DNA of 64,000 nucleotides from Clostridium swellfunianum (GTDB lineage: Bacteria > Bacillota > Clostridia > Clostridiales > Clostridiaceae): contig NZ_JAMOFV010000006.1 of assembly GCF_023656515.1 (NCBI RefSeq), forward strand, positions 1,961,243 to 2,025,242, given 5' to 3'. The notes under the pieces were generated by a model. It was not told the DNA's origin. It saw only the letters and a list, made by a program, of their open reading frames with translations, and did no database searches. The number at the start of each line of letters is the position of its first letter. The first letter of the stretch is position 1. A program made the translations under genes and the position numbers. Positions 43,290-53,653 of the stretch are shown here, in pieces.

Positions 43290-45047
43290 TTAAATCCCTT
43301 TTAAAATCTCGTTTATTCCTTCACTTATCTTTATTCTCGTACTGTACACCCATTGCTCGTCAAACTCTAGGTTGAAGGCCCTAGAAAATGAATAATAAAG
43401 GTTTATTTGCTGATACTGAGTTTCTAGGTCATTAAGTTCTCTTTTTAGTAGTTGAGGTTTTGAAATAAATCTACCCTTAGCCACAAAAACCTGATCAATG
43501 AAACTTAAAAAGGTATTCATAAGCTCCTGATTTGATATATCAAAAGGGATTTTTAAAAGTCTCCAATGAGTCTTTTGATCCAGCTTATAGCCCTTTATGG
43601 TGTCTAGAATAATTAGATATTCACTTATATCCATTTTTCTATAATAGGGCAGCTTTTCTCTACGTGTACTCCACAGAGCAAGTTTTTCTCTGAGCGGCAA
43701 TCCATGTACTCTTAAAATTTCTTCACTAGGACCAAGTACTGCTTGTTCTATCTGATAGTCCTCCATTTCTAAGTTTTCCCTCAAAAATTCTTGAGTTCCT
43801 CCATAGCCTGCAACATAACCTACGTCATAAATTCCTTTTCTTCCAGCTCTCCCAGCTATTTGCTTGACTTCTTGTGAATGAAGATACCTAACTTCACTTC
43901 CATCAAATTTTCTTACATCCATGAAAATTATTCTCTTAATAGGAAGATTTACTCCCATTCCTATAGCATCAGTAGTTATTAGAATAGTAGTTTCCTTGTT
44001 TATAAACTGATCATATTGCTTTCTTCTAACTTCAGGAGGTAAATCACCATAAATAAGACTTGCTTTTATACCCATTTCTGAATAATAATAAGCAAGTTCA
44101 AGAACTCTTTTCTTCGAAAAAACTACTAGCGCATCTCCTTGTTCTATATCCTTATAAGAAAAACTCTTATCTATAATCTCAAGAGGTACTTCTCTTCTAT
44201 ACTCCCTTATTTCGTATTCCTCTCCAGTATCGTCAAGAATTTTCATCAACAATTCCTTAGCGTTTATGGCACCACAAACATGTATTTCCTTGCACTTTAA
44301 CCCTAGCAATGCTCTTGTCCAGGCCGCGCCCCTCTGATCATCGTCTATCATTTGGATTTCATCAATGATTCCAACCTCATATTCCTCGTTTATGTTCAGT
44401 TTTTCTATAGTACATGCAGTATGTTTAGCTTCATCTACTCTTATTTCTTCTTCTCCAGTAACTAGATTGCACCTTGTGCCTTCTCTATTAAGCCTTTCAA
44501 AGTTTTCAAGGGCCAAGATTCTAAGGGGTGATAGATATACGCCATTACCTGCTTCCTTAAGCCTTTGAACAGCATTATATGTCTTTCCTGTGTTTGTTTC
44601 ACCTAGATGCAAATAAATTTTTCTTTCGTATCTCCTTGCATCAGCATATTCATTTTTAGGATTATCAGGAAACACCTTGTCAAATTCCCTACTTAATATA
44701 TCCGGTATATGGTTAGTTATCAAAACACTCATAATTCCTGATTTTATAAAGCTCTCATAGTGATTGCTTATTATGTCGTCAAAATAAAAATCAGTTTTGT
44801 TCCTATTGTTGTAGTCTTCAATAAGTCTTACAGATACATATTCAAGTATGTCTATATAATTGCTTAACACTTCATCAAAATCCTTTAAACCAGCCTTTTC
44901 GTATTCCTTTAGTTCTTTAATCTTTTTTCTAACTGCAGCTTCATGCTCCCAAAGTGCGTGAATTTTTGAATGATGAACAATTTCATTAATCTGCTTAACT
45001 TGATTTTTAAGCTTTCTAAAGTTTCTTTCTGCTGCTCCTTTTTTCAT
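43290..45047 (-). CDS. SUV3-like ATP-dependent RNA helicase
   Basis: A 585-residue superfamily 2 helicase. Walker A is GETNTGKT, the DExH box is IIDEIQMIDDDQRG, and motif VI is QIAGRAGRKG. The C-terminus fits the SUV3 type. SUV3 is best known as the mitochondrial RNA helicase of the degradosome; bacterial relatives are scattered and not well studied. It ends 75 bases before the TtcA-like gene on the same strand. AGGAGG precedes the ATG. An N-terminal helical stretch (about 1-130) carries no known domain. Confidence 0.86.
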   Translation of the reverse strand: MKKGAAERNFRKLKNQVKQINEIVHHSKIHALWEHEAAVRKKIKELKEYEKAGLKDFDEVLSNYIDILEYVSVRLIEDYNNRNKTDFYFDDIISNHYESFIKSGIMSVLITNHIPDILSREFDKVFPDNPKNEYADARRYERKIYLHLGETNTGKTYNAVQRLKEAGNGVYLSPLRILALENFERLNREGTRCNLVTGEEEIRVDEAKHTACTIEKLNINEEYEVGIIDEIQMIDDDQRGAAWTRALLGLKCKEIHVCGAINAKELLMKILDDTGEEYEIREYRREVPLEIIDKSFSYKDIEQGDALVVFSKKRVLELAYYYSEMGIKASLIYGDLPPEVRRKQYDQFINKETTILITTDAIGMGVNLPIKRIIFMDVRKFDGSEVRYLHSQEVKQIAGRAGRKGIYDVGYVAGYGGTQEFLRENLEMEDYQIEQAVLGPSEEILRVHGLPLREKLALWSTRREKLPYYRKMDISEYLIILDTIKGYKLDQKTHWRLLKIPFDISNQELMNTFLSFIDQVFVAKGRFISKPQLLKRELNDLETQYQQINLYYSFSRAFNLEFDEQWVYSTRIKISEGINEILKGI

Positions 45048-45157
45048 TTATTAGAATCCTCCTACAAAATAAATCATTACACATATAGGTAAGCTTAATA
45101 AATTTAATTCTCTGAATTACTTAATTACGACAACAGCTACAATTATAACATAAAATT

Positions 45158-46630
45158 TTATGTTCCACAGAAGGTTCTGTATCGTTTATTTGTCTTAGGG
45201 GGCAATGAAGCATATTCAGCATGTTCTGTGGAATATGAGAAAGGACATGTTAGAACCTTAAGCAATTTATGCATAACGCTAAAATCTCCATTTTCAGCAG
45301 CTGAAATAGCTTCTTCAACACGATGGTTGCGAGGAATCACCGAAGGATTGCTCTTCCTCATGAGTTCCCAGCAAACATCCTTTGCCTGCGCCTGCCTGCT
45401 CAATCTATCCTTCCAACTCACAAGCCAATAATTAAATTCATCTGTATTCCACATAGATACATCCTCGGGTTTATCATAGGATAGTGCAAGGAATGTATTT
45501 GTGTAATCTGCTTTATATTTATACATCATATTTAGGAGATCTTCAACAAGTGCTTTATCCTGAAGCTCTTCATTAAAAATTCCAAGCTTCTCTCTCATGC
45601 CCGAAAGCCAGCTATTGTGGTACAGCTGAGAAAATTCTGATACAGCCTCTTGAGCGAGCCTAACAGCTTCATTCTCATCATCATGTAAAAGAGGTAGAAG
45701 TGTTTCAGCAAACCTTGCCAAATTCCACGCTCCCATAGTTGGCTGGTTGCTGTAGGCATATCGGCCTTGTCTATCAATAGAACTAAACACTGCTGCAGGG
45801 TCATAAATATCCATAAAGGCACAGGGACCATAATCAATAGTTTCGCCACTGATAGTCATATTATCAGTATTCATAACTCCATGAATGAAGCCTACTAGCA
45901 TCCATTTGGCTATAAGAGAAGCTTGACGCTCTACTACAGCTTTGAGAAAAGAAAGATACAGGTTCTCACATCCTTCTAGCTCTTTATAATGCCTCTTAAT
46001 TGTATAATCAGCTAAAGCTTTCAGCTCATGAACCGTGCCTCCTGCTGCTGCATATTGAAAAGTTGCAACACGAATGTGACTTTTAGCTACTCGAGTTAAT
46101 ATTGCACCGATTAGTGGAGTTTCTCTCATTACCTCCTCCCCTGTCGTCACAACTGCCAAGCTTCTTGTAGTTGGAATTCCTAGTCCCTGCATTGCTTCGC
46201 TAATTATATACTCTCTAAGCATAGGCCCGAGGGCGGCTCTTCCGTCTCCACCTCTGGAATATGGAGTTCTACCTGAACCCTTAAGCTGTATATCAAATCT
46301 CTCTCCGCTTGGAGCAATCTGCTCTCCTAGGAGTATCACTCTTCCATCCCCCAGCATGGTGAAATGCCCAAATTGATGACCTGCGTAAGCCTGTGCTATA
46401 GGAACAGTACCTTCAGGAAGCTTGTTGCCTCCAAAAACAGCAGTACTTTCTTCTTTTTTCAGTTCCTTAGAGGAGAACCCAAGTGCCTCTGCTAAAGGTT
46501 CATTTAAGACTACAAGCCTTGGCGAACTTACAGGTGTTGGCTTAACTTTTGAAAAAAATGTTTCTGGAAGATTAGCATAGCTATTATCTAAATACCATCC
46601 TATTTGATTGATTTCTTTTATATCTGCCAT
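45158..46630 (-). CDS. selO: SelO (YdiU) protein adenylyltransferase
   Basis: A 490-residue pseudokinase-fold enzyme that transfers AMP from ATP to serine, threonine or tyrosine of proteins. [53 protein letters not shown], and [24 protein letters not shown] are the hallmark blocks; the last holds the metal-binding Asn and Asp. Full length. Family work links SelO to redox stress. It is between azoR and the SUV3-like helicase, on the same strand. Confidence 0.96.
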   Translation of the reverse strand: MADIKEINQIGWYLDNSYANLPETFFSKVKPTPVSSPRLVVLNEPLAEALGFSSKELKKEESTAVFGGNKLPEGTVPIAQAYAGHQFGHFTMLGDGRVILLGEQIAPSGERFDIQLKGSGRTPYSRGGDGRAALGPMLREYIISEAMQGLGIPTTRSLAVVTTGEEVMRETPLIGAILTRVAKSHIRVATFQYAAAGGTVHELKALADYTIKRHYKELEGCENLYLSFLKAVVERQASLIAKWMLVGFIHGVMNTDNMTISGETIDYGPCAFMDIYDPAAVFSSIDRQGRYAYSNQPTMGAWNLARFAETLLPLLHDDENEAVRLAQEAVSEFSQLYHNSWLSGMREKLGIFNEELQDKALVEDLLNMMYKYKADYTNTFLALSYDKPEDVSMWNTDEFNYWLVSWKDRLSRQAQAKDVCWELMRKSNPSVIPRNHRVEEAISAAENGDFSVMHKLLKVLTCPFSYSTEHAEYASLPPKTNKRYRTFCGT

Positions 46631-46682
46631 TTTATCTCCTTTTCTCTTCTTTCAATACTTTATATTTATTTAAGGTATTATA

Positions 46683-47288
46683 TTAAAAATCCTTAGCTAA
46701 CTCTTTTGCCTTATTAATTTCCATTTCTACAATTTCAGTCACATCTTTACCAATAACATCTAGATTTTCAGCTGCTATTGTTGTAAAATCAGAAATTCCC
46801 AAAAAACCAAATATGGTCCTCAAATACCTGTCACCCATTTCATATTGATCTAATGGGCTCTTAGAGTATTCTCCACCTCTAGTAACTATATGAAATGCTT
46901 TCTTGCCTTTGCACAAACCTACTGGACCATTTGTAGTGTACTTAAAAGTAATTCCTGTAATACATATATAGTCTATGTAAGCCTTTAATATAGCCGGAAT
47001 GCTCAAATTCCACATAGGTGCAGCAACAATATACTTGTCTGCCTCTAAAAATTGATAAGCATATCTAAGTATTCTGTGGTCCCTGTGCTCACCTGGTGAT
47101 GATACCCTAAGTTCTCCAAGGTCAGTCTGCTGTAGAAAATTTATATCTTCTTTGTATAGATCCAAAGTATTAATTTCATCTCTCGGATTACTTCTCTTGT
47201 ACGCCTCTATAAAACTGTCAGATATCCTATAGGTCCTAGATATACCTTTTTCCTTAGCATTTGCTTTAATATAAAGTATTTTACTCAT
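46683..47288 (-). CDS. azoR: FMN-dependent NADH-azoreductase
   Basis: A 201-residue flavodoxin-fold enzyme that reduces azo compounds and quinones with NADH. ILYIKANAKEKGISRTYRIS is the FMN-binding start, and the active-site strand VAAPMWNLSIPAILKAYIDYI is typical of AzoR; FHIVTRGGEYSKSP follows. It lies 52 bases upstream of selO on the same strand, so they may be cotranscribed. Confidence 0.9.
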   Translation of the reverse strand: MSKILYIKANAKEKGISRTYRISDSFIEAYKRSNPRDEINTLDLYKEDINFLQQTDLGELRVSSPGEHRDHRILRYAYQFLEADKYIVAAPMWNLSIPAILKAYIDYICITGITFKYTTNGPVGLCKGKKAFHIVTRGGEYSKSPLDQYEMGDRYLRTIFGFLGISDFTTIAAENLDVIGKDVTEIVEMEINKAKELAKDF

Positions 47289-47354
47289 GACATATTTCCT
47301 CCTAGACTTTTGTTTGTATTCATAGTATTAGGCAATTCTGTTTTAGTCATACTA

Positions 47355-47391
47355 AAAAACCCTCCTAGTAACATAAATCAGGAGGGTTTTC
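47355..47391 (-). terminator. Terminator of recQ
   Basis: AAAACCCTCCT (47356-47366) pairs with AGGAGGGTTTT (47380-47390), just downstream of the recQ stop on the minus strand. Confidence 0.82.
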
Positions 47392-47406
47392 TAGTATATA
47401 ATTATT

Positions 47407-49557
47407 TTAATTTAATATCTTCTTAATTAAAACTGCCTTAATCACTTCATAATTAATGCTATCAGAAACAACTTTTTTGATAGGCGTCAACCTAGTAAAT
47501 CCAACCTTTTCTCCAGCATGAAGCACTTCTTGCTCTTCTTCCTCGGTAAATAAACCTGAGAAATCTATATTTATTTCTGTTAACAAATCTTCATTTATGC
47601 ATCTTTCAATATGCCCAATCAACGTAGATATTGTTAGCTGTCTTTCTTTCATTATATCCTTTAAAGCTTTATTTTGCTTTAGCATATTGAAAGTAATCAT
47701 ATGGCTTTTCAATTTCTCATCTTGTTTTTTAGTGTCTATTGCAGTTTTTTCTTCCTTTACGCTTGTCCAAGCTACTTGTCTGTTTTGTTCTTTAACATAC
47801 TGACTTATTATCTCTATAAATTTCTCACCATACTTTTCAAGTTTCTTTTGTCCAACACCAGAGATGTCCATCATCTGAGTTTCGTTAACAGGGAGTCTGA
47901 TACTCATTTCTCTAAGGACAGCGTCTCCAAATATAAAATATGGAGGTACTCCTTCAGTGCTAGCAATTTCTTTTCTTAAAATTCTAAGCATCTCAAACAG
48001 CCCATTATCAGAAGAAATCTTCTTAACCTTAACTGCTTCCTTAAACATAACCCTTTCCTCAGACTTTAATATCTTCATAGACATAGTATTTAAAACTACT
48101 GTGGGATATTCACCCTCTTTCAAATTTATATACCCATGAGAAATAAGTGTATTTATGAAGTTAGACAAGTATTCCTTTGAATAGTCCTTCATTATCCCAT
48201 AAGTGGATAGTTCGTTAAATCTGTACTGTAGAATTTTCTTTTGAGATGATCCTCTAAGTACGTCTACAATGGTATTTACTCCAAAGTCCCTCTTCATTCT
48301 ATAAATGCAGGATAGTACCTTCTGTGCATCAAGAGTCTTATCAACAAGATCTCCTTCACTCAGGCAGCTGCTACAGTTTCCACATCCCTCATAGTCAACT
48401 TGCTCGCCAAAATAATTTAAAATAAATTTTCTTAGACATCCATTATGATGAACAAAATCAATCATGTTCTGCAGTTTTTTATATTCATTTATTTTTCTGT
48501 CAGGAGCTAAAACTCCAACTTCAATTAAATATTTTTGGGTCATAATATCTTGAGGAGCAAATAGCATAATACAATCACTATCTCCACCGTCTCTGCCTGC
48601 TCTTCCAATTTCCTGATAGTAGGATTCAATGTTTTTAGGCATATTATAATGGATAACATATCTTACATTGGACTTATCTATTCCCATGCCAAAGGCATTT
48701 GTAGCAACCATAACATTTATCCTGTCATAAACAAAGTCCTCTTGATTCTTTCTCCTCTCCTCATCTGTCAAGCCAGCATGATATCTTGAAACGCTGATAT
48801 TATTAGCCCCAAGTTTTTCATATATGTTATCTACTTCTTTTCTAGTAGCAGCATATATTATTCCTGACTGCTCCATGTTTTCTGCAATATAATTAATAAG
48901 ATAGCTTAATCTGTCTCCTATTTTTAAAACGTTTATCTTCAAATTCTCTCTGTCAAAGCCTGAGATAAAAACTTGTGGACTTCTAAGGCCAATTAGTCTC
49001 ACTATATCTTCTCTAACTTCCTCAGTAGCAGTTGCTGTGAAGGCAGTAATAAGAGGTCTTTTCGGGAGAAACGCAATAAACTTTGAAATATATCTATAGC
49101 TAGTTCTAAAGTCGTGACCCCACTGCGATACACAGTGGGCCTCGTCTATTGCTATTTGTGATATGTCTAGTGTTTTCATAAGCTGGCAGAATTCTTCCGA
49201 TTCAAGTCTTTCTGGAGCAAGGTACAATATCTTTATATTCCCTGCCCTTAAATAATCTATTATTTTATATATCTCCTTGTTTGAAAGAGAACTGTTTATG
49301 TAGGATGCATTTATCCCTAAGTCTACAATATTGTCTACCTGATCCTTCATTAAGGAGATAAGTGGCGATATGACTATTGTAAGTCCCTCAAACAACATAG
49401 CAGGTATCTGATAACATATTGATTTTCCGCCGCCTGTAGGCATTATAGCCAAAGTATCCTTTTTATCTAAAATACTTTGTATAACATCTTTCTGCGCAGC
49501 TCTGAATTCTTTATAGCCATAATATTTTTGCAAAGATTCTAAAGCCTCGTTAAACAA
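47407..49557 (-). CDS. recQ: ATP-dependent DNA helicase RecQ
   Basis: A 716-residue 3'-5' DNA helicase used in recombination repair. Walker A is MPTGGGKSICYQ, the DEAH box is AIDEAHCVSQWGHDFR, and motif VI is YYQEIGRAGRDGGDS. Zinc cysteines lie around residues 370-400 (CLRKFI, CGNCSSC), and an HRDC-like domain (about 510-590) and a C-terminal extension follow. The length is typical of Firmicute RecQ with the extra C-terminal domain. Confidence 0.95.
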   Translation of the reverse strand: MFNEALESLQKYYGYKEFRAAQKDVIQSILDKKDTLAIMPTGGGKSICYQIPAMLFEGLTIVISPLISLMKDQVDNIVDLGINASYINSSLSNKEIYKIIDYLRAGNIKILYLAPERLESEEFCQLMKTLDISQIAIDEAHCVSQWGHDFRTSYRYISKFIAFLPKRPLITAFTATATEEVREDIVRLIGLRSPQVFISGFDRENLKINVLKIGDRLSYLINYIAENMEQSGIIYAATRKEVDNIYEKLGANNISVSRYHAGLTDEERRKNQEDFVYDRINVMVATNAFGMGIDKSNVRYVIHYNMPKNIESYYQEIGRAGRDGGDSDCIMLFAPQDIMTQKYLIEVGVLAPDRKINEYKKLQNMIDFVHHNGCLRKFILNYFGEQVDYEGCGNCSSCLSEGDLVDKTLDAQKVLSCIYRMKRDFGVNTIVDVLRGSSQKKILQYRFNELSTYGIMKDYSKEYLSNFINTLISHGYINLKEGEYPTVVLNTMSMKILKSEERVMFKEAVKVKKISSDNGLFEMLRILRKEIASTEGVPPYFIFGDAVLREMSIRLPVNETQMMDISGVGQKKLEKYGEKFIEIISQYVKEQNRQVAWTSVKEEKTAIDTKKQDEKLKSHMITFNMLKQNKALKDIMKERQLTISTLIGHIERCINEDLLTEINIDFSGLFTEEEEQEVLHAGEKVGFTRLTPIKKVVSDSINYEVIKAVLIKKILN

Positions 49558-49584
49558 TTGCTTTCATCCTTTCAATCAAATAAG

Positions 49585-49622
49585 GGCAGCCTGATAATGG
49601 AATTTTACTGTATCCTGCTGCC
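49585..49622 (-). repeat. Stem in the recQ leader
   Basis: GGCAGC (49585-49590) pairs with GCTGCC (49617-49622), and GATA with TATC inside it. It lies about 30 bases upstream of the recQ start; role unknown. Confidence 0.35.
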
Positions 49623-49709
49623 TCCCAAATACATAAAGAGTTTTTGTTTTACTAATACTGTTAAGATTATATCATATGCCTTGTATTTTTAAAATTAGCT
49701 TTATATTAA

Positions 49710-51056
49710 TTATACTTCAGAAGAATTTATCTCCTCTAGAGATTTACCTTTGGTTTCTATGCCCGCGAAAGCAATAACCAATGCTACAATAGCAAATACT
49801 ATGGTAAGCATGATAAAGACATATGCAAAACCTGCCTGCTTTCCTTTTGCTTCATATACCACACCTACTGTATATGGTGCTGCTATCGCACCAAGTCGCC
49901 CAACTGCAGCAGCCCACCCTGTTCCGCTGCCTCTGGCTTTGGTAGGATAAACTTCTGGGGTGTATGCATAAACTGCCCCCCAGGCACCTAAGCTAAAGAA
50001 ATAAAGCAGGCAGCCATAAGTAAGTACAGTAGAAACAGATGGTGCCTTACCGAATAAGTATGCTGAGAAAGCAGTCCCACCCAGATATACAACTAAAACT
50101 ACCTTGCGCCCAATCTTTTCAATAAAATAAGAAGCGCTGTAATAACCTGGCAGCTGAGCGAGGCTCATAATCAATGTGAATTCAAACCCTTTTACTAGGC
50201 TAAAGCCTTTACCTACAAGCAGTGTAGGCGTCCATAAAACAAATCCATAATATCCGAAATTTATGCCAAACCATAAAATCCATAGTACAATAGTACGTCT
50301 AAAATAAATCTTAGACAACAAATCAAATAGTGTAAAAGATCTGAGTTTCACTTTACAGCTTTTATAGGTTTCCTTGGTTTCATTGTAGGAAATTGCTGCC
50401 TGATGCTCCATCTTACTTACAATTTCATCAGCTTCTTTAAAACGACCTGCCTCCTCCAAAAATCTTGGTGATTCTGGAATACCTTTTCTAAGATAAGCTG
50501 CGTATAGTGCTGGTGCACCTCCAAGAATAAAACCTATCCGCCAGCCATAAATAGGAATCAAAAGATATGCTATTAAGGAAGCAACAATCCAGCCCCAAGC
50601 CCAGAAACTCTCCAGAAGTACAACCATACGCCCCCGTACTTTCGCCGGAGAAAATTCGCTTACTAGGGTGGAAGCTGCCGGAAGCTCCCCTCCTAAACCT
50701 AACCCAGTTAAAAACCTAAATATCAGCAGCATGATGAAGTTAGGTGCAAAACCCGACACAGCGCTTGCTATACCATATAAAATTAACGTAAAGGTAACTA
50801 CTGTTTTTCTTCCCCACCTATCAGAAACCATACCAGCAATTGCAGCTCCTGCAGCCATCCCCACTGCAGAGGCGCTGCCAAGCACTCCTAAATCTGCTGG
50901 GCTAAGGCTCCAATCTCTTCCGATTGCAGCCATAACTCCAGCAACCATTCCTTGATCCATGGCATCAAACATCCAGCCAATGCCAGTTAAAAGAAGCACC
51001 CTCCAAAGCATAGGCGTAACGGGCAGTCTTTCTATTCTCTCTGAAATGTTGCTCAT
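49710..51056 (-). CDS. MFS metabolite transporter, NiaP-like (nicotinate importer family)
   Basis: A 448-residue transporter with about 12 membrane helices. GIGWMFDAMDQGMVAG and FLTGLGLGGELPAASTLVSEF, then VLLESFWAWGWI, closely resemble Bacillus NiaP (YceI), which imports niacin. NAD-related function is therefore suggested, not proven. I start at the ATG at 51056, preceded by AAGGTGG; the upstream ATG (51080) lacks a site. The sequence is somewhat richer in G+C than its neighbours, as is usual for glycine/alanine-rich membrane proteins. Confidence 0.85.
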   Translation of the reverse strand: MSNISERIERLPVTPMLWRVLLLTGIGWMFDAMDQGMVAGVMAAIGRDWSLSPADLGVLGSASAVGMAAGAAIAGMVSDRWGRKTVVTFTLILYGIASAVSGFAPNFIMLLIFRFLTGLGLGGELPAASTLVSEFSPAKVRGRMVVLLESFWAWGWIVASLIAYLLIPIYGWRIGFILGGAPALYAAYLRKGIPESPRFLEEAGRFKEADEIVSKMEHQAAISYNETKETYKSCKVKLRSFTLFDLLSKIYFRRTIVLWILWFGINFGYYGFVLWTPTLLVGKGFSLVKGFEFTLIMSLAQLPGYYSASYFIEKIGRKVVLVVYLGGTAFSAYLFGKAPSVSTVLTYGCLLYFFSLGAWGAVYAYTPEVYPTKARGSGTGWAAAVGRLGAIAAPYTVGVVYEAKGKQAGFAYVFIMLTIVFAIVALVIAFAGIETKGKSLEEINSSEV

Positions 51057-51177
51057 TAATTCATTCCACCTTACATACAAATATGTTTATTCCTAAATTC
51101 TGCCCTGCTTAATGCTTTTTATGCTATAAGCATACCTTTTAACAGGAGTTACACTCCAAATTCTTAGGAAAGAAATA

Positions 51178-51879
51178 CTAAATTTTCCTATAGTTGAATA
51201 TAGCCTGAACTTTTGCAGTTACCTCCAATTCTCCACTCCTAATATCTGTACTTGGAGCTGGTGACTTAAAATTATAAAGGTCTGTTCTTTCTATATTTCC
51301 AGTACTTCCTTCTTCAACAATTTCTATGGGAATCTCGTCTACCTGTATCCTTAAGGTGTTTTCCACGCTGTTTGCCTTATCCACTGCATCTTTTATAGCT
51401 AAAGACAAAGCTTTTTTATATACCGCTTCCTTGTTTAATATAGAAAAATTAATATTGTATATTGCATTAGCACCACTTTCAACAGCAGTATCTATGACTT
51501 CTCCAACCTGTCTTATATTATTTATGGTTACCTTTAAATTGTTGTTTATTTTGTATCCCCTAAATATCTGCTTTCCTTCAATAAAATCATATTGCGGAGT
51601 TATGGAGTAGCTTTCTGTTTTAATATACTTTTCAGCAATTCCAAGCCTTAGAATAGAAGCAATAACTTTGTCCATGGTTAATGAATTTTCCTTCTGTGCT
51701 ACGCTCAGATCCTTATTTTCAGTTACTACTCCAAGAAATACTGAAGCTACATCTGGTAAAGTCCTTACAGTCCCAGTGCCCTCAAGCCTGAGTATAGGGA
51801 TTTTATACTGTATCTGTGATTCTCTCGGCATTTTGTCATACATTCCAAAGTTGTATGAATAATCTTCATGATAAGACAT
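51178..51879 (-). CDS. SIMPL domain protein (DUF541)
   Basis: A 233-residue protein of the SIMPL/DUF541 family. LEGTGTVRTLPDVASVFLGVVTENK and ESYSITPQYDFIEGKQIFRGYKINNNLKVT are the conserved N-terminal block. There is no obvious signal peptide or membrane helix, unlike many family members. The family includes envelope and oxidative-stress proteins, but no biochemical role is settled. AGGAGG precedes the ATG. Confidence 0.82.
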   Translation of the reverse strand: MSYHEDYSYNFGMYDKMPRESQIQYKIPILRLEGTGTVRTLPDVASVFLGVVTENKDLSVAQKENSLTMDKVIASILRLGIAEKYIKTESYSITPQYDFIEGKQIFRGYKINNNLKVTINNIRQVGEVIDTAVESGANAIYNINFSILNKEAVYKKALSLAIKDAVDKANSVENTLRIQVDEIPIEIVEEGSTGNIERTDLYNFKSPAPSTDIRSGELEVTAKVQAIFNYRKI

Positions 51880-51897
51880 AATATCCTCCTAATAATA

Positions 51898-51946
51898 AAC
51901 AATCTCATTTTATTATATGAAAAATCATAATAAAATGAGATTGTTT
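51898..51946. terminator. Terminator between the EamA and SIMPL genes
   Basis: A stem of about 20 pairs with one bulge (51898-51920 with 51925-51945) around AAAA, ending the EamA gene on the minus strand. Confidence 0.65.
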
Positions 51947-52842
51947 TAGATAAATAAGAAACTTACACCCACTATTGTTATCAAAGCACCTAATACTTCT
52001 TTTGAAGAGATTTTCTCCTTAAATATAAAAATAGATATAGGTATAATAAGTATTCTTGATATTGATGTTATTGTTGAGGCAACACCTGTTGTTGTATGCT
52101 GGACAGCTAAAAGCGATAAGGACACTCCAATAAAAGGTCCAAACACAGAACCTATGACAATGTGTCTCATAGCAGTAAAGTCTTTAAGTCCAATGCAAAT
52201 CTGCCTCCAATGCTTTCTAACAGTGACAACAATAGTAAAGCCTACTATTGCCGCAATGATTCGAATTTGTGTTGCAGCAAATGCATTATATTCCCCCATC
52301 CCAAATTTGCTGTATACTGTACCAAAAGATTGTCCAAGAGCACCTATAAATGCATATATTATTCCTTTTAAAGGATGTGAAAGCTTAACTTTTTTATCTT
52401 GATTACCTTTGACCAAAATAACTAAAGCTATACCGCCAACAGTAATAAACATTCCTAACATATCCATCAAGGTCAATGTCTCACCAAGCATTAAGAAACC
52501 TGCCATGGCTGTTATTGGAGGAACTGCAGCCATTATTAAAAGAGATATCCTAGCTCCAATTCTTACATAAGCCTCAAATAAAAATAAGTCTCCAATTACA
52601 AACCCAATGATGCCTGATACAGTAAGCCATGTCCAATTTGTACTTGTTGCATCCATTGGAAGAAACATCCCTCTGGTAACAAATGTAAATATGCCTATTA
52701 GAACAAATGCAATTAAAAGTCTTATAAAGTTTACTGTTAAAGACCCAATCCTCTTGCCTGCTGCTTCAAAGGCTATAGGAGTTGCAGTCCAACAAACTGC
52801 TGTTGCAAAAGCAGCTAATTCACCTACATGAGATTCAAACAT
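51946..52842 (-). CDS. EamA/DMT-family transporter
   Basis: A 298-residue permease with ten predicted membrane helices in two EamA repeats (about 5-145 and 155-295). FVIGDLFLFEAYVRIGARISLLI and ALGQSFGTVYSKFGM mark the repeats. The family exports or imports metabolites, amino acids or drugs. The substrate cannot be read here. It lies between a SatP-type acetate transporter gene and the SIMPL gene, on one strand. Confidence 0.85.
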   Translation of the reverse strand: MFESHVGELAAFATAVCWTATPIAFEAAGKRIGSLTVNFIRLLIAFVLIGIFTFVTRGMFLPMDATSTNWTWLTVSGIIGFVIGDLFLFEAYVRIGARISLLIMAAVPPITAMAGFLMLGETLTLMDMLGMFITVGGIALVILVKGNQDKKVKLSHPLKGIIYAFIGALGQSFGTVYSKFGMGEYNAFAATQIRIIAAIVGFTIVVTVRKHWRQICIGLKDFTAMRHIVIGSVFGPFIGVSLSLLAVQHTTTGVASTITSISRILIIPISIFIFKEKISSKEVLGALITIVGVSFLFI

Positions 52843-52914
52843 TTATACCCCTCCATCTAAATACTATAAGCCATCTATTAATTTTATAACCTTTCATACT
52901 ATAAAACTATAGCA

Positions 52915-52945
52915 AAAGCCGCATAGACAAAGCCCATGCGGCTAG
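52915..52945 (-). terminator. Terminator of the SatP-type gene
   Basis: AGCCGCAT (52917-52924) pairs with ATGCGGCT (52936-52943), with T-rich sequence after it on the minus strand. Confidence 0.7.
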
Positions 52946-52952
52946 TAAAGAA

Positions 52953-53570
52953 TTATTTCTTAAATATTCCAAATGGCTTTCCAACAGGAAGAAACTCTCT
53001 TCCAAAGTGAGGATTTAAAACTGCAGCTGCTGATCCATAAAAAGATACTAAAGATATTAGTAACTCTGCATAAGCAGCAAGCTCGTGAGAAAAACCTTTC
53101 ATTAGTCCAAAGGAATCCATAGATAGCCCTAAGAATAAAAAGTTAATAAGAAAGAAAATAGTGAATAGTACCTTATGAGTTTCTGCTGCTCCTATAGTCA
53201 TAAATATTGTGAATATTAAATAGCCAAGGTAAGCAAAGCCTAACTGCTTTGGATCTATTCCTGAGGCTAAGCCTTGTCCAAAAACTCCAGCCTTAATCAT
53301 CCATGAAGCCCCTACAGCAAACCAGAAGAATGCGTAGGCACCAAAAGCAGTTGTTCCAAAAGTATTTTGTCTCTTGGAATCATTTATGCAAGCAAATAAC
53401 TGTGCAAATCCTCCAAGGAAAATCGCCCAAGGAAGTACAAAAGATGTGCCACTTGTTAAACCAAGCTTTTGTGAAGAAGCCACAAGCGTAACCATGGCTA
53501 GTCCAAATAATCCTAAAGCCGATGGATCTGAATTTAATATTTTGATATTTTGAGTTTGATTTGTGCTCAT
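52953..53570 (-). CDS. satP: GPR1/FUN34/YaaH-family acetate transporter (SatP-like)
   Basis: A 205-residue protein with six membrane helices. SDPSALGLFGLAMVTLVASS is the family's N-terminal signature (a variant of NPAPLGL), and FLGGFAQLFACINDSKRQNTFG and AFFWFAVGASW are further family marks. Relatives move acetate or succinate. The gene is alone between its terminator and a small gene upstream. Acetate uptake or release would fit a fermenting anaerobe, but that is inference. Confidence 0.87.
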   Translation of the reverse strand: MSTNQTQNIKILNSDPSALGLFGLAMVTLVASSQKLGLTSGTSFVLPWAIFLGGFAQLFACINDSKRQNTFGTTAFGAYAFFWFAVGASWMIKAGVFGQGLASGIDPKQLGFAYLGYLIFTIFMTIGAAETHKVLFTIFFLINFLFLGLSMDSFGLMKGFSHELAAYAELLISLVSFYGSAAAVLNPHFGREFLPVGKPFGIFKK

Positions 53571-53653
53571 TAGGCACCTCCATATTTATTATTCCTACAA
53601 CAAAATATCAAAAATTTCGACTCCTGTCAAAGCTTTTCTTATGGATTTTAAAA

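Noticed and set aside
49710-51056. Horizontally acquired gene because of higher G+C
   Set aside because: The rise fits the Gly/Ala-rich membrane protein; flanks show no mobile element or tRNA junction.
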